Shown here piece after piece: positions 9,307-17,702 of a stretch of 64,000 nucleotides of DNA. Position numbers and translations under genes: made by a program. Position 1 is the first letter of the stretch. The number at the start of each line of letters is the position of its first letter. Below the pieces are notes generated by a model. It did no database searches. It was not told where the DNA came from and saw only the letters and a program-made list of their open reading frames with translations. Origin of the DNA: Fluviibacter phosphoraccumulans (GTDB taxonomy: Bacteria > Pseudomonadota > Gammaproteobacteria > Burkholderiales > Rhodocyclaceae); contig NZ_AP019011.1 in the NCBI RefSeq assembly GCF_016110345.1, positions 1,984,001 through 2,048,000 on the forward strand. Direction: 5' to 3'.

Positions 9307-9836
9307 GGGGTGTCTTCTGTGGTCGCTGCCGGCTTCGGCATTGTGGCGGACTTACGTTTCGGGTTGAGGTAATTCGGGTCGCGTACTTCAACCAGCGATT
9401 CGCGATAACGCTGCTGCAAATCCATGTTGGGCAAAGCCAGCGTGTCCGGCAGGGTCGGGCAGACCTCATCGCTGGTTGCTGCCGACAAACTGAGTACGGT
9501 TTTCAGATGCATGGCAGCGGCTACTCGTGCTTGCAAGCCATCGTCCGTGACCGGAATCCGGTAATGCGCCGCCAACGTATTCGTCAATTGCTGCATCGTC
9601 GCCTGATTGCGCGCCAACCACTCCGCATAACTCGCAGCCGCTTCCGGAAATTCGGCACAGGCCTGCCCCAGCAACATGGCGGCATTGCCCACACCAAAAA
9701 CACGCTGGGCGCTCACCAATTCCGGTTGTGCAAACACATAGGTATGCGGCCGCTGCGTTTCTTGCGCTACGCCCGTAATCGACCAAGCCAGTGTCATCAG
9801 CACTACACACCGGGTGCAATGCTGCATTAGTGCCAT
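9303..9836 (-). CDS. Exported protein of unknown function
   Basis: A 177-residue protein if started at 9836; a longer frame reaches 9932 but would overlap the thiG end, and a shorter start exists at 9827. The N-terminus has a basic/hydrophobic signal peptide (VVLMTLAWSITGVAQ) with a plausible cleavage before ETQRP. The mature part is mostly helical with two cysteines (in QACAEFP and DEVCPTLP) that could form a periplasmic disulfide, and a lysine-rich C-terminus. I recognise no domain. It lies between thiG (four-base gap) and trmB (four-base overlap), so it is probably co-transcribed. No clear Shine-Dalgarno sequence supports any one start. Confidence 0.65.
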   Translation of the reverse strand: MALMQHCTRCVVLMTLAWSITGVAQETQRPHTYVFAQPELVSAQRVFGVGNAAMLLGQACAEFPEAAASYAEWLARNQATMQQLTNTLAAHYRIPVTDDGLQARVAAAMHLKTVLSLSAATSDEVCPTLPDTLALPNMDLQQRYRESLVEVRDPNYLNPKRKSATMPKPAATTEDTP

Positions 9837-9840
9837 CAAT

Positions 9841-10656
9841 TTAATTGCTGCCGAAATTGCTACCGATAAGGCCCGTTGTCGGCGAACTCGGGTCAGCGCT
9901 ATAGAATTTACGCGGCATGCGACCGGCAACATAGGCAGCGCGCCCGGACTCCACAGCCAGCTTCATGGCCGTTGCCATCAGCACCGGGTCCTGCGCATGC
10001 GCGATCGCCGTGTTCATCAACACACCTGCACAACCCAGTTCCATGGCAATGGTGGCATCCGATGCTGTGCCTACCCCCGCATCAACAATCACCGGTACCT
10101 TAGCCTGGTCCAGAATCAGGCGCAGATTCCAGGGATTGAGGATACCCATCCCCGAACCAATCAATGACGCGAGCGGCATGATGGCCACACAGCCAATGTC
10201 TTCCAGCATCTTGGCCTGAATCGGATCATCCGAGCAATACACCATGACTTCGAAACCTTCGCGTACCAGCACTTCAGCGGCTTTCAGGGTTTCCGGCATA
10301 TTCGGAAACAAACTGGTCTGATCACCCAGCACTTCCAGCTTGCACAGCGGGTGTCCATCGAGCAGTTCGCGCGCCAGGCGCAGCGTACGCACGGCATCGT
10401 CCGCCGTGTAGCAACCGGCTGTATTGGGCAGAATGGTGTAACGATCCGGGGTAATGACATCCAGCAAATTCGGCGCACTGGCATCCTGGCCGATATTCGT
10501 CCGGCGGATGGCCACGGTCACAATTTCGGCACCCGAAGCCGCAATGGCTTTGCCCGTTTCGTCAAAATCCTTGTATTTGCCCGTGCCTACGAGCAAACGG
10601 GAGCGGTACGTTTTGCTGCCGATCGTGACGGCGTTGAGTGAATCCTGAGTATGCAC
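9841..10656 (-). CDS. thiG: Thiazole synthase
   Basis: A 271-residue TIM-barrel enzyme that joins 1-deoxy-D-xylulose 5-phosphate, dehydroglycine and ThiS-thiocarboxylate into the thiazole phosphate moiety of thiamine. Visible landmarks are SRLLVGTGKYKDFDET at the N-terminus, the CKLEVLGD segment holding the Schiff-base lysine, and the phosphate-binding VPVIVDAGVGTASDA and GVLMNTAIA regions. Length is usual (about 255-270). Its ATG lies two bases after the thiS stop, so the two partners are likely translated together. Confidence 0.96.
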   Translation of the reverse strand: MHTQDSLNAVTIGSKTYRSRLLVGTGKYKDFDETGKAIAASGAEIVTVAIRRTNIGQDASAPNLLDVITPDRYTILPNTAGCYTADDAVRTLRLARELLDGHPLCKLEVLGDQTSLFPNMPETLKAAEVLVREGFEVMVYCSDDPIQAKMLEDIGCVAIMPLASLIGSGMGILNPWNLRLILDQAKVPVIVDAGVGTASDATIAMELGCAGVLMNTAIAHAQDPVLMATAMKLAVESGRAAYVAGRMPRKFYSADPSSPTTGLIGSNFGSN

Positions 10657-10658
10657 GC

Positions 10659-10859
10659 TTAACCTCCGCCAACGGCGACAACAATTTCGATCTGATCACC
10701 GTCACTCAGTGCGACCGAGCCATGCAAACTACGCGGCACGATCTCGCCGTTACGTTCTACAGCAACCCGCCGCCCCACCAGTTCCAGCTGAACCAGCAGG
10801 TCACTGATCAGCGCGTTGTGCGCACAGATTTGTTCGTTGCCGTTGACGGTGATTTTCAT
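10659..10859 (-). CDS. thiS: Sulfur-carrier protein ThiS
   Basis: A 66-residue ubiquitin-fold protein starting MKITVNGNEQ and ending in the essential Gly-Gly (VVAVGGG), where the thiocarboxylate that donates sulfur to the thiazole ring is formed. It is immediately upstream of thiG, its partner. The gap to the upstream CoA-transferase gene is only about 22 bases, too short for a THI-box (TPP) riboswitch, so the pair may be read through from upstream or from a small internal promoter. Confidence 0.95.
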   Translation of the reverse strand: MKITVNGNEQICAHNALISDLLVQLELVGRRVAVERNGEIVPRSLHGSVALSDGDQIEIVVAVGGG

Positions 10860-10881
10860 CCGTCGATTTTAACACCCGGTC

Positions 10882-12393
10882 TTACATGTGGCCTGTTTGG
10901 AGATAACGTAGATGCCAGCTAAATGCATCTTCCAGCAAATGCGGCGTCTGTTTGCCAGGTGCGTAGTGCACCCCCCGCCGGAAATACTCGTGCAGCGCAG
11001 GTCGATAATCCGGGTGTGCACAACGCTCAATCACCACTTTTGCGCGCTGCTTTGGCGACAAGCCCCGCAAATCGGCCAAACCTTGCTCCGTGACGATGAC
11101 CTGGACATCATGTTCCGTGTGATCGGTATGTGAAACCATTGGCACAATCGCCGAAATAGCACCGCCCTTGGCGGTTGATGGCGTCATAAAGATGGACAGG
11201 AAGGCATTACGGGCAAAATCCCCCGAGCCGCCAATGCCATTCATGATGCCACTGCCCATAATATGGGTCGAGTTCACATTACCGAAGATATCCGCTTCAA
11301 TCAGGCCGTTCATGGCAATCACGCCCAAACGGCGGATGACTTCCGGATGGTTGCTAATCTCTTGCGGCCGCAGAATGATTTTGTCTTTATAGCGCGGCAA
11401 ATCTGCCATCAACGTTTGCAGGGCATCCGGGCTCAGCGAAAAAGCCGTTGCGGAGACCATATCCAACTTGCCCGACTGAATCATCTTGAGCATGCCATCC
11501 TGCAAGACTTCAGTATAAGACGTCAATCCTTCAAAACGACTCTGGCTCAGTTCATCGAGCACTGCATTCGCGATATTGCCGACGCCCGACTGGAGCGGCA
11601 ACAGGTTCGGCGGCAACCGGCCTTTTTTAACCTCGTGCTCCAGGAACTCCATAATGTGCCCGGCAATCGCACGTGAGCTCGGATCGGGCGCCGAGAACGG
11701 CGAGTTACGATCCGGCGCATCGGTTTCGACCACCGCGACCACTTTGTTTGGATCACAACGCAAGTAAGGCTCACCAATACGGTCGCCCACATTCACCAGG
11801 GGGATCGGCAAGCGATGCGGTGGGAGCTCTGTGCCGTAATAAATATCATGCATGCCTTCGAGGTCCAGGCTCTGCCAAGAATTCACTTCCAGAATGACCT
11901 GATCTGCCAAGTCAATCCAGGTTTTATTGTTGCCCACCGAAGACGAAGGGATCAGGCTGCCGTCTTCGCGAATCCCTGCTACCTCAATGACGGCCGTGTT
12001 CAACTTACCGAGAAAGCCAAACCACACCAGTTGCGCCACATGCGACAAGTGCATGTCGATGTATTCCATCTCACCCGCGTTAATTCGCTTACGCGAGATC
12101 GGGTCAGACTGATAAGGCAAACGCAGATCAACCGCATCGACCATAGCCAACGCACCATCCAGTTCTGGTGCTGTTGAAGCCCCTGTCCACAATCCCACTT
12201 TGAAATCGTCGCCCATCAGATGCGCATCCATAATGCGCTTAGCCAATGCCGCGGGAACCAACTTCGGATAGCCGGAGCCGGTAAAGCCACTCATACCGAT
12301 ATTGGCGTGATTGGGAATCAGCTTTGCTGCTTCCTCGGCGGACATGATCTTGCTGCGCAATTGCGCATTTTTGATGCGGCTACGATCTGGCAT
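10882..12393 (-). CDS. Acetyl-CoA hydrolase/CoA-transferase (succinyl-CoA:acetate type)
   Basis: A 503-residue member of the family I CoA-transferases. The ATG at 12393 is preferred because GAGAG lies about six bases upstream; the longer TTG start would contain that site. Landmarks are MSGFTGSGYPK near the N-terminus, the LTSYTEVLQDG segment with the candidate catalytic glutamate, and GSGIMNGIGGSGDFARN towards the C-terminus. Enzymes of this type transfer CoA between succinyl-CoA or propionyl-CoA and acetate, or hydrolyse acetyl-CoA, in the cytosol. The sequence cannot separate these activities. The upstream gap holds a long dyad (see entry) that could be an operator. Confidence 0.88.
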   Translation of the reverse strand: MPDRSRIKNAQLRSKIMSAEEAAKLIPNHANIGMSGFTGSGYPKLVPAALAKRIMDAHLMGDDFKVGLWTGASTAPELDGALAMVDAVDLRLPYQSDPISRKRINAGEMEYIDMHLSHVAQLVWFGFLGKLNTAVIEVAGIREDGSLIPSSSVGNNKTWIDLADQVILEVNSWQSLDLEGMHDIYYGTELPPHRLPIPLVNVGDRIGEPYLRCDPNKVVAVVETDAPDRNSPFSAPDPSSRAIAGHIMEFLEHEVKKGRLPPNLLPLQSGVGNIANAVLDELSQSRFEGLTSYTEVLQDGMLKMIQSGKLDMVSATAFSLSPDALQTLMADLPRYKDKIILRPQEISNHPEVIRRLGVIAMNGLIEADIFGNVNSTHIMGSGIMNGIGGSGDFARNAFLSIFMTPSTAKGGAISAIVPMVSHTDHTEHDVQVIVTEQGLADLRGLSPKQRAKVVIERCAHPDYRPALHEYFRRGVHYAPGKQTPHLLEDAFSWHLRYLQTGHM

Positions 12394-12488
12394 GACACTC
12401 TCAAACAATCAAATTACGATGCAATGCAATATCGCACTTTTATCGCAAGATGTCAGCCTTTAGCCCTGTTTTTATTGATTTATTTTTG

Positions 12489-12522
12489 TGCAGCACTTTA
12501 ACTATTGATAAACTGTGCTGCA
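12489..12522. repeat. Inverted repeat upstream of the CoA-transferase gene
   Basis: Arms TGCAGCAC (12489-12496) and GTGCTGCA (12515-12522) are perfect 8-bp complements around an A+T-rich 18-base spacer. The dyad lies about 100 bases upstream of the CoA-transferase ATG and about 27 bases past the 3' end of the tRNA-Gly gene. Neither side has a T-run on the relevant strand, so it does not look like a standard terminator. An operator for a regulator of the acetate gene, or part of the tRNA transcript end, are both possible. Confidence 0.35.
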
Positions 12523-12548
12523 ACACGCAATGTCAGAAACATACTACT

Positions 12549-12622
12549 TGGAGCGGGCGAAGGGAATCGAACCCTCCTCATAAGCTTGGGAAGCTTAGGT
12601 AATGCCACTATACGACGCCCGC
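12549..12622 (-). tRNA. tRNA-Gly (anticodon CCC)
   Basis: Reading the minus strand, the acceptor stem GCGGGCG pairs with CGCCCGC. The anticodon arm AAGC-TTCCCAA-GCTT gives a seven-base loop with anticodon CCC. The T arm AGGG-TTCGATT-CCCT is canonical, and discriminator T is followed by an encoded CCA (12549-12551). The overall sequence closely resembles bacterial glycine tRNAs with CCC. It reads GGG codons. Total length is 74 with CCA. No integrase or duplicated tRNA 3' end was seen next to it. Confidence 0.95.
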
Positions 12623-12835
12623 GTTTTTTTGCTGGGCCCTATTGTAATCGATAACCCTTGTCACTGAACTTAGGCAACCAACAGAGGTCTGCACCAAAAT
12701 TGTGCGAACCAAGCGTTGCGCATTATTTAGATTTTTGAAGGAATGCCACTACAGGCAGGCGTTGAGCTGCCGATGTGTCTAAATTTTAGCCTCAATTCTC
12801 CCCTGCAAAAGAAGCAAGAATTCTCTGTAAGCATT

Positions 12836-12852
12836 TAGTCTGTGACTATATT
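12836..12852 (+). promoter_or_regulatory. Candidate -10 with overlapping dyad, upstream of winged-helix regulator
   Basis: TAGTC-TGT-GACTA (12836-12848) is a perfect 5-bp-arm inverted repeat that overlaps a TATATT hexamer (12847-12852) 18 bases before the GTG start of the downstream regulator. The position would suit autorepression. No good -35 is visible. The rest of the 12623-12835 gap shows no gene. Confidence 0.3.
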
Positions 12853-12869
12853 AAAAAATAGAGTTTGTT

Positions 12870-13208
12870 GTGGATACTATTTGCGCACTGCTTGAACTTA
12901 GAGAATGGGAATCTGAACACTTTCCGCTGTGCTCCAGCATCGGGCAAAGCGTTTTCGCATACATTGCCAAACAGCATCTTTCTGGCAACACGCCCACGGT
13001 TAAACAACTGATTCACGACCTTGAAGGTTACTCACGCGCGGGGATCCGACTTCAACTCAAACGACTGGAAGCCGAAGGTTGGATTGAGTTAACTAACGGC
13101 ATGAGTGATGCGCGCAACCGGCACGTGGCGACGACATCCAAACTTGATCACCTGCTTCACGCCTATAAATCCGAAGTGCGCAAAAAATTGGTCGAAACTT
13201 CGAAATAG
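12870..13208 (+). CDS. Small winged-helix (MarR-like) transcriptional regulator
   Basis: A 112-residue protein, GTG start. The central part (about 35-90) reads as a winged helix-turn-helix: TVKQLIHDLEGYSRAGIRLQLKRLEAEGWIEL as helices 2-3, then a wing ending in a DARNRHV segment like the DxRxR wing of MarR proteins. It lacks the long dimerisation helices of full MarR proteins. It lies upstream of a small membrane protein on the same strand, which it may control. No ligand or target can be named. Confidence 0.65.
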   Translation: MDTICALLELREWESEHFPLCSSIGQSVFAYIAKQHLSGNTPTVKQLIHDLEGYSRAGIRLQLKRLEAEGWIELTNGMSDARNRHVATTSKLDHLLHAYKSEVRKKLVETSK

Positions 13209-13348
13209 GCTAGCCCAAGAGGCTAATCCAAGCCCACCTAAAAGCTTTTCTCGCTGCATCTTTGCACCTATAGGATCTCAGCCCTTGGCCTCTGTTGTTA
13301 TTGTTTCCATTCACGCAGAATGCCTTAGAAGGGGCTTTCAGCACCGCC

Positions 13349-13960
13349 ATGCACCCCACCAATTTCATTAGAACCCTTGTCAACGCTAAGCTGGCGCCTT
13401 ATCTGTTTGGGGCGCTCGGTTGGATATTGATGTGGGAACTACAAGGGGCATTACAACGACAGATAGCCGCCCTTGATTATGCAACTGGCGTAGCCCTGAT
13501 TTTTCTTCCTGCGGGCATTAGAACCTTAGCGGTGCTGATCTTTGGCTTCCGGGGTGCAGCGGGTGTGTTTCTGGGCTGCAACTTGACGACCTTGCTTTAC
13601 TTCGGCGACCTACCTGTCCTGAACCTATGGCTGGTGCTGAGCATCTCTGCAATTTCGGCTTTTTCTGCCTATGTGATGATGCAACTGGTATGCCGGTGGA
13701 AAAGAATTGGCGCGAATCTGGATGAGCTGACCTTTAACGATGTCTTGAGCATTGTCATCACACAGGGCCTTCTGTCTGCCTCGCTGCACCAAATAATATT
13801 CGCACATCTGCCCCTCGACGGCGCCTATGTCGATCCGTCTGCCATGGCAAGCTTTATGCTTTGGGCCGCCATGGCTGCGGGCGACATCGTGGGTTCGATG
13901 TTGCTTATGCTCAGTGCGATTGCGCTGAGCAACCTATTCCACTCATTGCGCCACGCTTAG
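13349..13960 (+). CDS. Integral membrane protein, MASE1-like
   Basis: A 203-residue hydrophobic protein if started at the ATG at 13349; an in-frame TTG at 13295 gives a longer form. Five to six membrane segments are visible. The stretch IFLPAGIRTLAVLIFGFRGAAGVFLG resembles the first part of MASE1 membrane sensor domains, but no kinase, GGDEF or EAL effector follows: the chain ends just after the last membrane segment. Its stop overlaps that of the convergent histidine kinase gene. It might be a stand-alone sensor or a small-molecule membrane protein. The function is unknown. Confidence 0.6.
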   Translation: MHPTNFIRTLVNAKLAPYLFGALGWILMWELQGALQRQIAALDYATGVALIFLPAGIRTLAVLIFGFRGAAGVFLGCNLTTLLYFGDLPVLNLWLVLSISAISAFSAYVMMQLVCRWKRIGANLDELTFNDVLSIVITQGLLSASLHQIIFAHLPLDGAYVDPSAMASFMLWAAMAAGDIVGSMLLMLSAIALSNLFHSLRHA

Positions 13961-15342
13961 GCTCGGTTGGAAAAAGGCGCCGGACTACTCGGCATCGATA
14001 GCGACACACTCAAACCATATTGCGCAGGCCCATCGGCCAGCACTAAGGCTGCGTGATGAAGCTCAGCAATGCGTAACGCAATTGACAAACCCAGTCCCGA
14101 TCCAGGTGCCGTGCTACCGGCCAAGCGCGTAAACCGGGACAGCACCCGTTCGCGCTCTTCGGCTGGGATGCCCGGCCCTTGATCCGTCACCGTCAGCCGC
14201 ACATGTTTGGCTTCCTGACGTAACGAGACAAACACAACGGTGGCGGTTGGCGAGTAGCGAATCGCGTTATCAATCAGATTGCGCAACAATACCGCCAGCA
14301 GCGTTAGGTCACCTTTTACCCAGAGCGCACTGCCTTCGTCGAGAATACATTCCACATTTTTAGCCAGCGCCTGCGGTGTCAATTCCGCAATCACATCAAT
14401 CGCAATACGACGTAGGTCGCAGAGTACAAAGCCGCTGGCCAGGCTTACGCTATCCAGACGCGCCATAGTCAACAGTTGCCCAAGCAAATGGGTTGCGCGA
14501 TCGCTGGCCTGCACGACCAATGCCAATGCGTGGCTACGTTCGGCATCGTCTGTAGCGGCAATCGCGACCTGGGCATGGGTGCGAATAGCCGCTAACGGGG
14601 TGCGAATTTCGTGCGCAGCATCCGCCGTAAAGCGCCGCTCCTGCTCAATCGACGCATCGACCCGCTGTAACAATCGATTGGTCTGCTCAATGATCGGACG
14701 CAATTCTCCGGGCACATCGCCTAAGCCAATGGGTTCAAGCCGCTCTGGCGAGCGCTGTCCGATAAACATGGCCAGCCTACGCAACGGTTGAAAGCGATGG
14801 CGCATGAGCAATACCAGCCCCAGCGCAAGGAGCGGCAAGGCAACCACTAAGGGCGTTATTAAGTGCTTGGCAAGCTCGGTACCAATGGCGTGGCGCGCTT
14901 CCAACGTTTCTGCGACCAGAATTAAATGCCCATGCCGCGTATCGCGCAGGCTGTACACACGCCAGCTACGTCCATCAATTCTGCGGTCAGAAAATCCTTT
15001 GGCATGATCTGTCAGCGCGTCTTTGGGCGCTGTCGTCGATCGGGCCAGAAGTTTGCCTTTGTCTGTCCAGATCTGAAAGGCCACCTTGCGCGCATAACGA
15101 TGCGAGGGCAACTCTTCAGGAATCTCATCGGACCCGTCACTACTCAGCACCGCCAGCAGTGCCGCTGTTTGTGCCAAGTGTGCATCAAACAGCTCGTCGC
15201 CTTCTGAAACCGCTTCGCGCCATGCGACGACACTTAAAACAACCCAGATTGCAGCGACCAGGCTCAGCGTCCCCGTTAACAGTTGAAGTTGTAAACTGCC
15301 CGAGCCAGCACGCGCTCGGTGCCACCAAAGCTTCAACCTCAT
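13957..15342 (-). CDS. Sensor histidine kinase, QseC/TctE type
   Basis: A 461-residue inner-membrane kinase. It has a first membrane segment at about 19-41, a periplasmic 2CSK_N-like sensor region, a second segment at about 163-180, a HisKA domain with phospho-acceptor H244 in DAAHEIRTPL, and an HATPase_c domain (NLIDNAIRYSP, DQGPGIP, GSGLGLSIA). It should phosphorylate the adjacent response regulator, whose gene overlaps its start by four bases. It is the last gene of an operon with three cytochrome genes, so it probably senses a redox-related or small-molecule signal tied to them. The ligand is not predictable. Confidence 0.9.
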   Translation of the reverse strand: MRLKLWWHRARAGSGSLQLQLLTGTLSLVAAIWVVLSVVAWREAVSEGDELFDAHLAQTAALLAVLSSDGSDEIPEELPSHRYARKVAFQIWTDKGKLLARSTTAPKDALTDHAKGFSDRRIDGRSWRVYSLRDTRHGHLILVAETLEARHAIGTELAKHLITPLVVALPLLALGLVLLMRHRFQPLRRLAMFIGQRSPERLEPIGLGDVPGELRPIIEQTNRLLQRVDASIEQERRFTADAAHEIRTPLAAIRTHAQVAIAATDDAERSHALALVVQASDRATHLLGQLLTMARLDSVSLASGFVLCDLRRIAIDVIAELTPQALAKNVECILDEGSALWVKGDLTLLAVLLRNLIDNAIRYSPTATVVFVSLRQEAKHVRLTVTDQGPGIPAEERERVLSRFTRLAGSTAPGSGLGLSIALRIAELHHAALVLADGPAQYGLSVSLSMPSSPAPFSNRA

Positions 15343-15995
15343 TTGGGCATCAGGTAGCCAACACCGCGCACGGTCTTAATCACTTCGGTTGCTGTTTTCC
15401 GTCGCAAGTGATGCACGTGCACTTCCAGGGCATTCGATTCGACTTCTTCGCCCCAAGGGTAAATTTTTGATTCAAGTTGCGCACGCGTCAGGACTTTACC
15501 CGCGTTGAGCATCAACTCATGCAGCAGATCAAACTCTCTTGGCGAGAGCTCGACGACGTTATTTTCGTAGCGCACTTCGCGCGAAGCCGGATCCAGCGAG
15601 AGCGCACCAATCTGCATAATCGGGGCCGCTGCACCCGCCGCCCGCCGAATTAACGCGCGCAAGCGCGCTGCAAGCTCCCCAAGATCACAGGGTTTCACCA
15701 TGTAGTCATCGGCACCGGTATCCAGACCCGCAATAACATCTTTAGCGGTATCGCGTGCGGTCAATACCAACACCGGCATTTTTTGCTCGTGGGCACGCAC
15801 GCGCTTCAACACCTCGAGGCCATCCATTTTGGGTAGCCCCAGGTCAAGCACGACCGCACTGAAAGATTCATGACGCAGCGTTTGCCAGGCAGCTTCGCCG
15901 TCTTTCACCCATTCCGGCTGAAAACCCGCCTGCCGCAGACCCACCTGTAGGCCTTCGCCCAGCATGAGGTCGTCTTCTACAATCAGAATATGCAT
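15339..15995 (-). CDS. OmpR-family response regulator
   Basis: A 218-residue two-domain regulator. The receiver domain has the acidic pair at E7-D9, the phospho-acceptor D51 and K102-like lysine in MVKPCDL. The C-terminal winged helix (about 130-216) has the RTVRGVGYLM ending shared by OmpR/QseB proteins. It is paired with the histidine kinase (four-base overlap) and follows the cytochrome b gene after 43 bases. It probably controls the shp-dhc-cytb operon at 17.6 kb, as similar regulators next to SHP genes are thought to do. Confidence 0.92.
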   Translation of the reverse strand: MHILIVEDDLMLGEGLQVGLRQAGFQPEWVKDGEAAWQTLRHESFSAVVLDLGLPKMDGLEVLKRVRAHEQKMPVLVLTARDTAKDVIAGLDTGADDYMVKPCDLGELAARLRALIRRAAGAAAPIMQIGALSLDPASREVRYENNVVELSPREFDLLHELMLNAGKVLTRAQLESKIYPWGEEVESNALEVHVHHLRRKTATEVIKTVRGVGYLMPK

Positions 15996-16038
15996 CGCTT
16001 TATCCTCAGATTTTTTGCAGTATGCACCAGACCCAAGC

Positions 16039-16707
16039 TCAAGGCATCAACCCAGGTAAGCAACCCGATAGCAATGCCCACCAAAAGCCGATCAACCCAG
16101 CCACCAGGAGAATGCCGACAATCCAGTGTGGGTAACGAATAGCCTCGACTAGCGCACCCCGTTTGCAGCCATTGAGCATGGCTCGCACCAAGTTTTCTCG
16201 ATGCAGCAAACTCGACACCAACACACCCGCGATATGAATAGCGATAATCAACAATAAGACATTAACAATGCCTTCGTGCAACTCACCAATCCAGTCACCA
16301 TAGTCGTTAAAGCTTGCCCAACCGGTCAGTACCGTCAGCAAACCAAGTCCGAGGATACCGAGAATCGCCCAGGCACCGGCTGGGTTATGGCCGGTGTAGT
16401 GATCGGGCTTGCTGCTCAGCAATGAACCCATATAAATCAGCACGCTTTTTGGGCCACGCACAAACTGGCTAAAACGTGCATAGCGGCTACCAACCACGCC
16501 CCAGACCAAACGAAACAAGAGCAATGCACCGAAAGTGTAGCCAGCCGTTACATGCCAGAGCTGCCAGCGTTCGGACTCACTGGTCAGGTAAGCGACCGCA
16601 AAGCACAACACGAGCAGCCAGTGAAAAATGCGCGTCGGGATATCCCAAACCAAAATACGGGAAGGCGCTTCACGTCCACTTGAAATGGTCTGCGTCATAT
16701 CAGCCAC
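16039..16707 (-). CDS. Cytochrome b561-type membrane protein
   Basis: A 222-residue protein with four to five membrane segments and the histidine pattern of di-haem b-type cytochromes: FHWLL (helix 1), LWHVTAGYTFG (helix 2) and LHEGIVNVLLLIIAIHIAGV (later helix). It opens with RILVWDIPTRIFHW, typical of the Ni/Fe-hydrogenase/b561 group. It probably moves electrons between the quinone pool and the periplasmic c-type cytochromes encoded just upstream (8-base overlap with the dihaem cytochrome gene). A small C-terminal extra helix is present. Confidence 0.88.
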   Translation of the reverse strand: MADMTQTISSGREAPSRILVWDIPTRIFHWLLVLCFAVAYLTSESERWQLWHVTAGYTFGALLLFRLVWGVVGSRYARFSQFVRGPKSVLIYMGSLLSSKPDHYTGHNPAGAWAILGILGLGLLTVLTGWASFNDYGDWIGELHEGIVNVLLLIIAIHIAGVLVSSLLHRENLVRAMLNGCKRGALVEAIRYPHWIVGILLVAGLIGFWWALLSGCLPGLMP

Positions 16708-17170
16708 CCCGACGCCAACCGGCTGGCGTCTTCAGGCTACGCTCACTGTAGTCACCCTGGGCTGCCTGAGTATGGCATTGGGTACAGTCGCTAAACGCCT
16801 TACCCTTGGGCGGCATCGTGCCATGCTCTTTGACAAACCAGTGGGTCCTGGTGATGCGTGCAGTCGCTTCGGTGGGCGCCAGCTTTTCTTTCCCCCCCGC
16901 GTTATTAACGAGATAGGCAAGAATCTTCTGACTGGCCGGCGCATCAATGCTGGCATCGGTACCAAAGTGCTGCTTGAGTCCCTTGATCTGAGTCTCCCAG
17001 CCCGCCTGAGTCATGCGCTGCGGTGGGTAGGGCACGTGACAACTCCCACACTCTTCACTGTAATAAGCAGGATAGGGACCATAGCTGTGATCGCCCGCCG
17101 CTGCTGTTGATGCCATACCAGCCAGCACCAGACTCATGGCAGTAAAAATTGTGGTCGAGATTTTCATCAT
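16700..17170 (-). CDS. Dihaem cytochrome c (DHC family)
   Basis: A 156-residue periplasmic cytochrome with signal peptide (cleavage near STAAAG, residue 26) and two CxxCH haem sites, CGSCH at 41-45 and CTQCH at 129-133. This spacing and the PAYYSEECGSCH context match the DHC partner of Sphaeroides haem protein. It lies six bases after the SHP gene and overlaps the cytochrome b gene. In Rhodobacter sphaeroides and others this trio is conserved, and DHC is thought to reduce SHP. Electron transfer from cytochrome b to DHC to SHP is inferred. Confidence 0.9.
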   Translation of the reverse strand: MMKISTTIFTAMSLVLAGMASTAAAGDHSYGPYPAYYSEECGSCHVPYPPQRMTQAGWETQIKGLKQHFGTDASIDAPASQKILAYLVNNAGGKEKLAPTEATARITRTHWFVKEHGTMPPKGKAFSDCTQCHTQAAQGDYSERSLKTPAGWRRGG

Positions 17171-17175
17171 GGTTT

Positions 17176-17607
17176 TTAAGACTTAATGGATAGCAGATAT
17201 GTCAACAGATTACCCTTTTCTTCCGGGGTACATTCACGCTTGAGGACATCATTACAATTGCGCTTGAACCACTTGTTCACTTTAGTGGCATCGGTAAATC
17301 GTGCCGAGTTGGCATTCGGCGAGAGTGGCTGAATCACTTTGCTGGTCACGATATGCTTGCCTTCGGCAGTGGGGTTGTCGGTATGACAGCTGGAACAACT
17401 CCATTCGCCCCCATGCTTGTTTTTATAAAAACTTTCACCGGCTTTAGCTGAAAATCCTTTGAAGTTCGGATTCTGCACTTTGGCTTCCTGCGCATAGCTA
17501 TCCAGAAACTGCTGCGGGGTCTCCGCATAACTCAGGGTCGCCATTGTAGCCAGCAGCAATGCGGCCAATCCCACTAACCCCTGCTTCTTACAATCTTGTG
17601 CGTGCAT
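17176..17607 (-). CDS. Sphaeroides haem protein-type cytochrome c (SHP, DUF1924)
   Basis: A 143-residue exported monohaem cytochrome. The signal peptide ends near LSYAET (residues 26-30) and the haem site is CSSCH at 71-75. The NANSARFTDATKVNKWFKRNC stretch is characteristic of SHP/DUF1924 proteins, where an asparagine rather than methionine is the sixth, displaceable ligand and leaves the site open to oxygen or nitric oxide. Two further cysteines (RNCNDVLKREC) probably form a disulfide. It is the first gene of the five-gene cytochrome/two-component operon, and its promoter must lie in the 95-base gap to the divergent lipocalin gene. Confidence 0.9.
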   Translation of the reverse strand: MHAQDCKKQGLVGLAALLLATMATLSYAETPQQFLDSYAQEAKVQNPNFKGFSAKAGESFYKNKHGGEWSCSSCHTDNPTAEGKHIVTSKVIQPLSPNANSARFTDATKVNKWFKRNCNDVLKRECTPEEKGNLLTYLLSIKS

Positions 17608-17702
17608 AATAGGCTCCTCAGGTTTTACGCAAGATTGTGCCGCAAGCGTATTACGAGAACCTTAATTAGCCTCATTTCTTATAAGGATTTACGGAGCACT
17701 CA

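Noticed and set aside
10860..10881. TPP riboswitch before thiS
   Set aside because: The gap is only about 22 bases, too short for a THI-box aptamer.
12549..12622. Integration site at tRNA-Gly
   Set aside because: No integrase, no duplicated tRNA 3' end and no phage or plasmid genes nearby.
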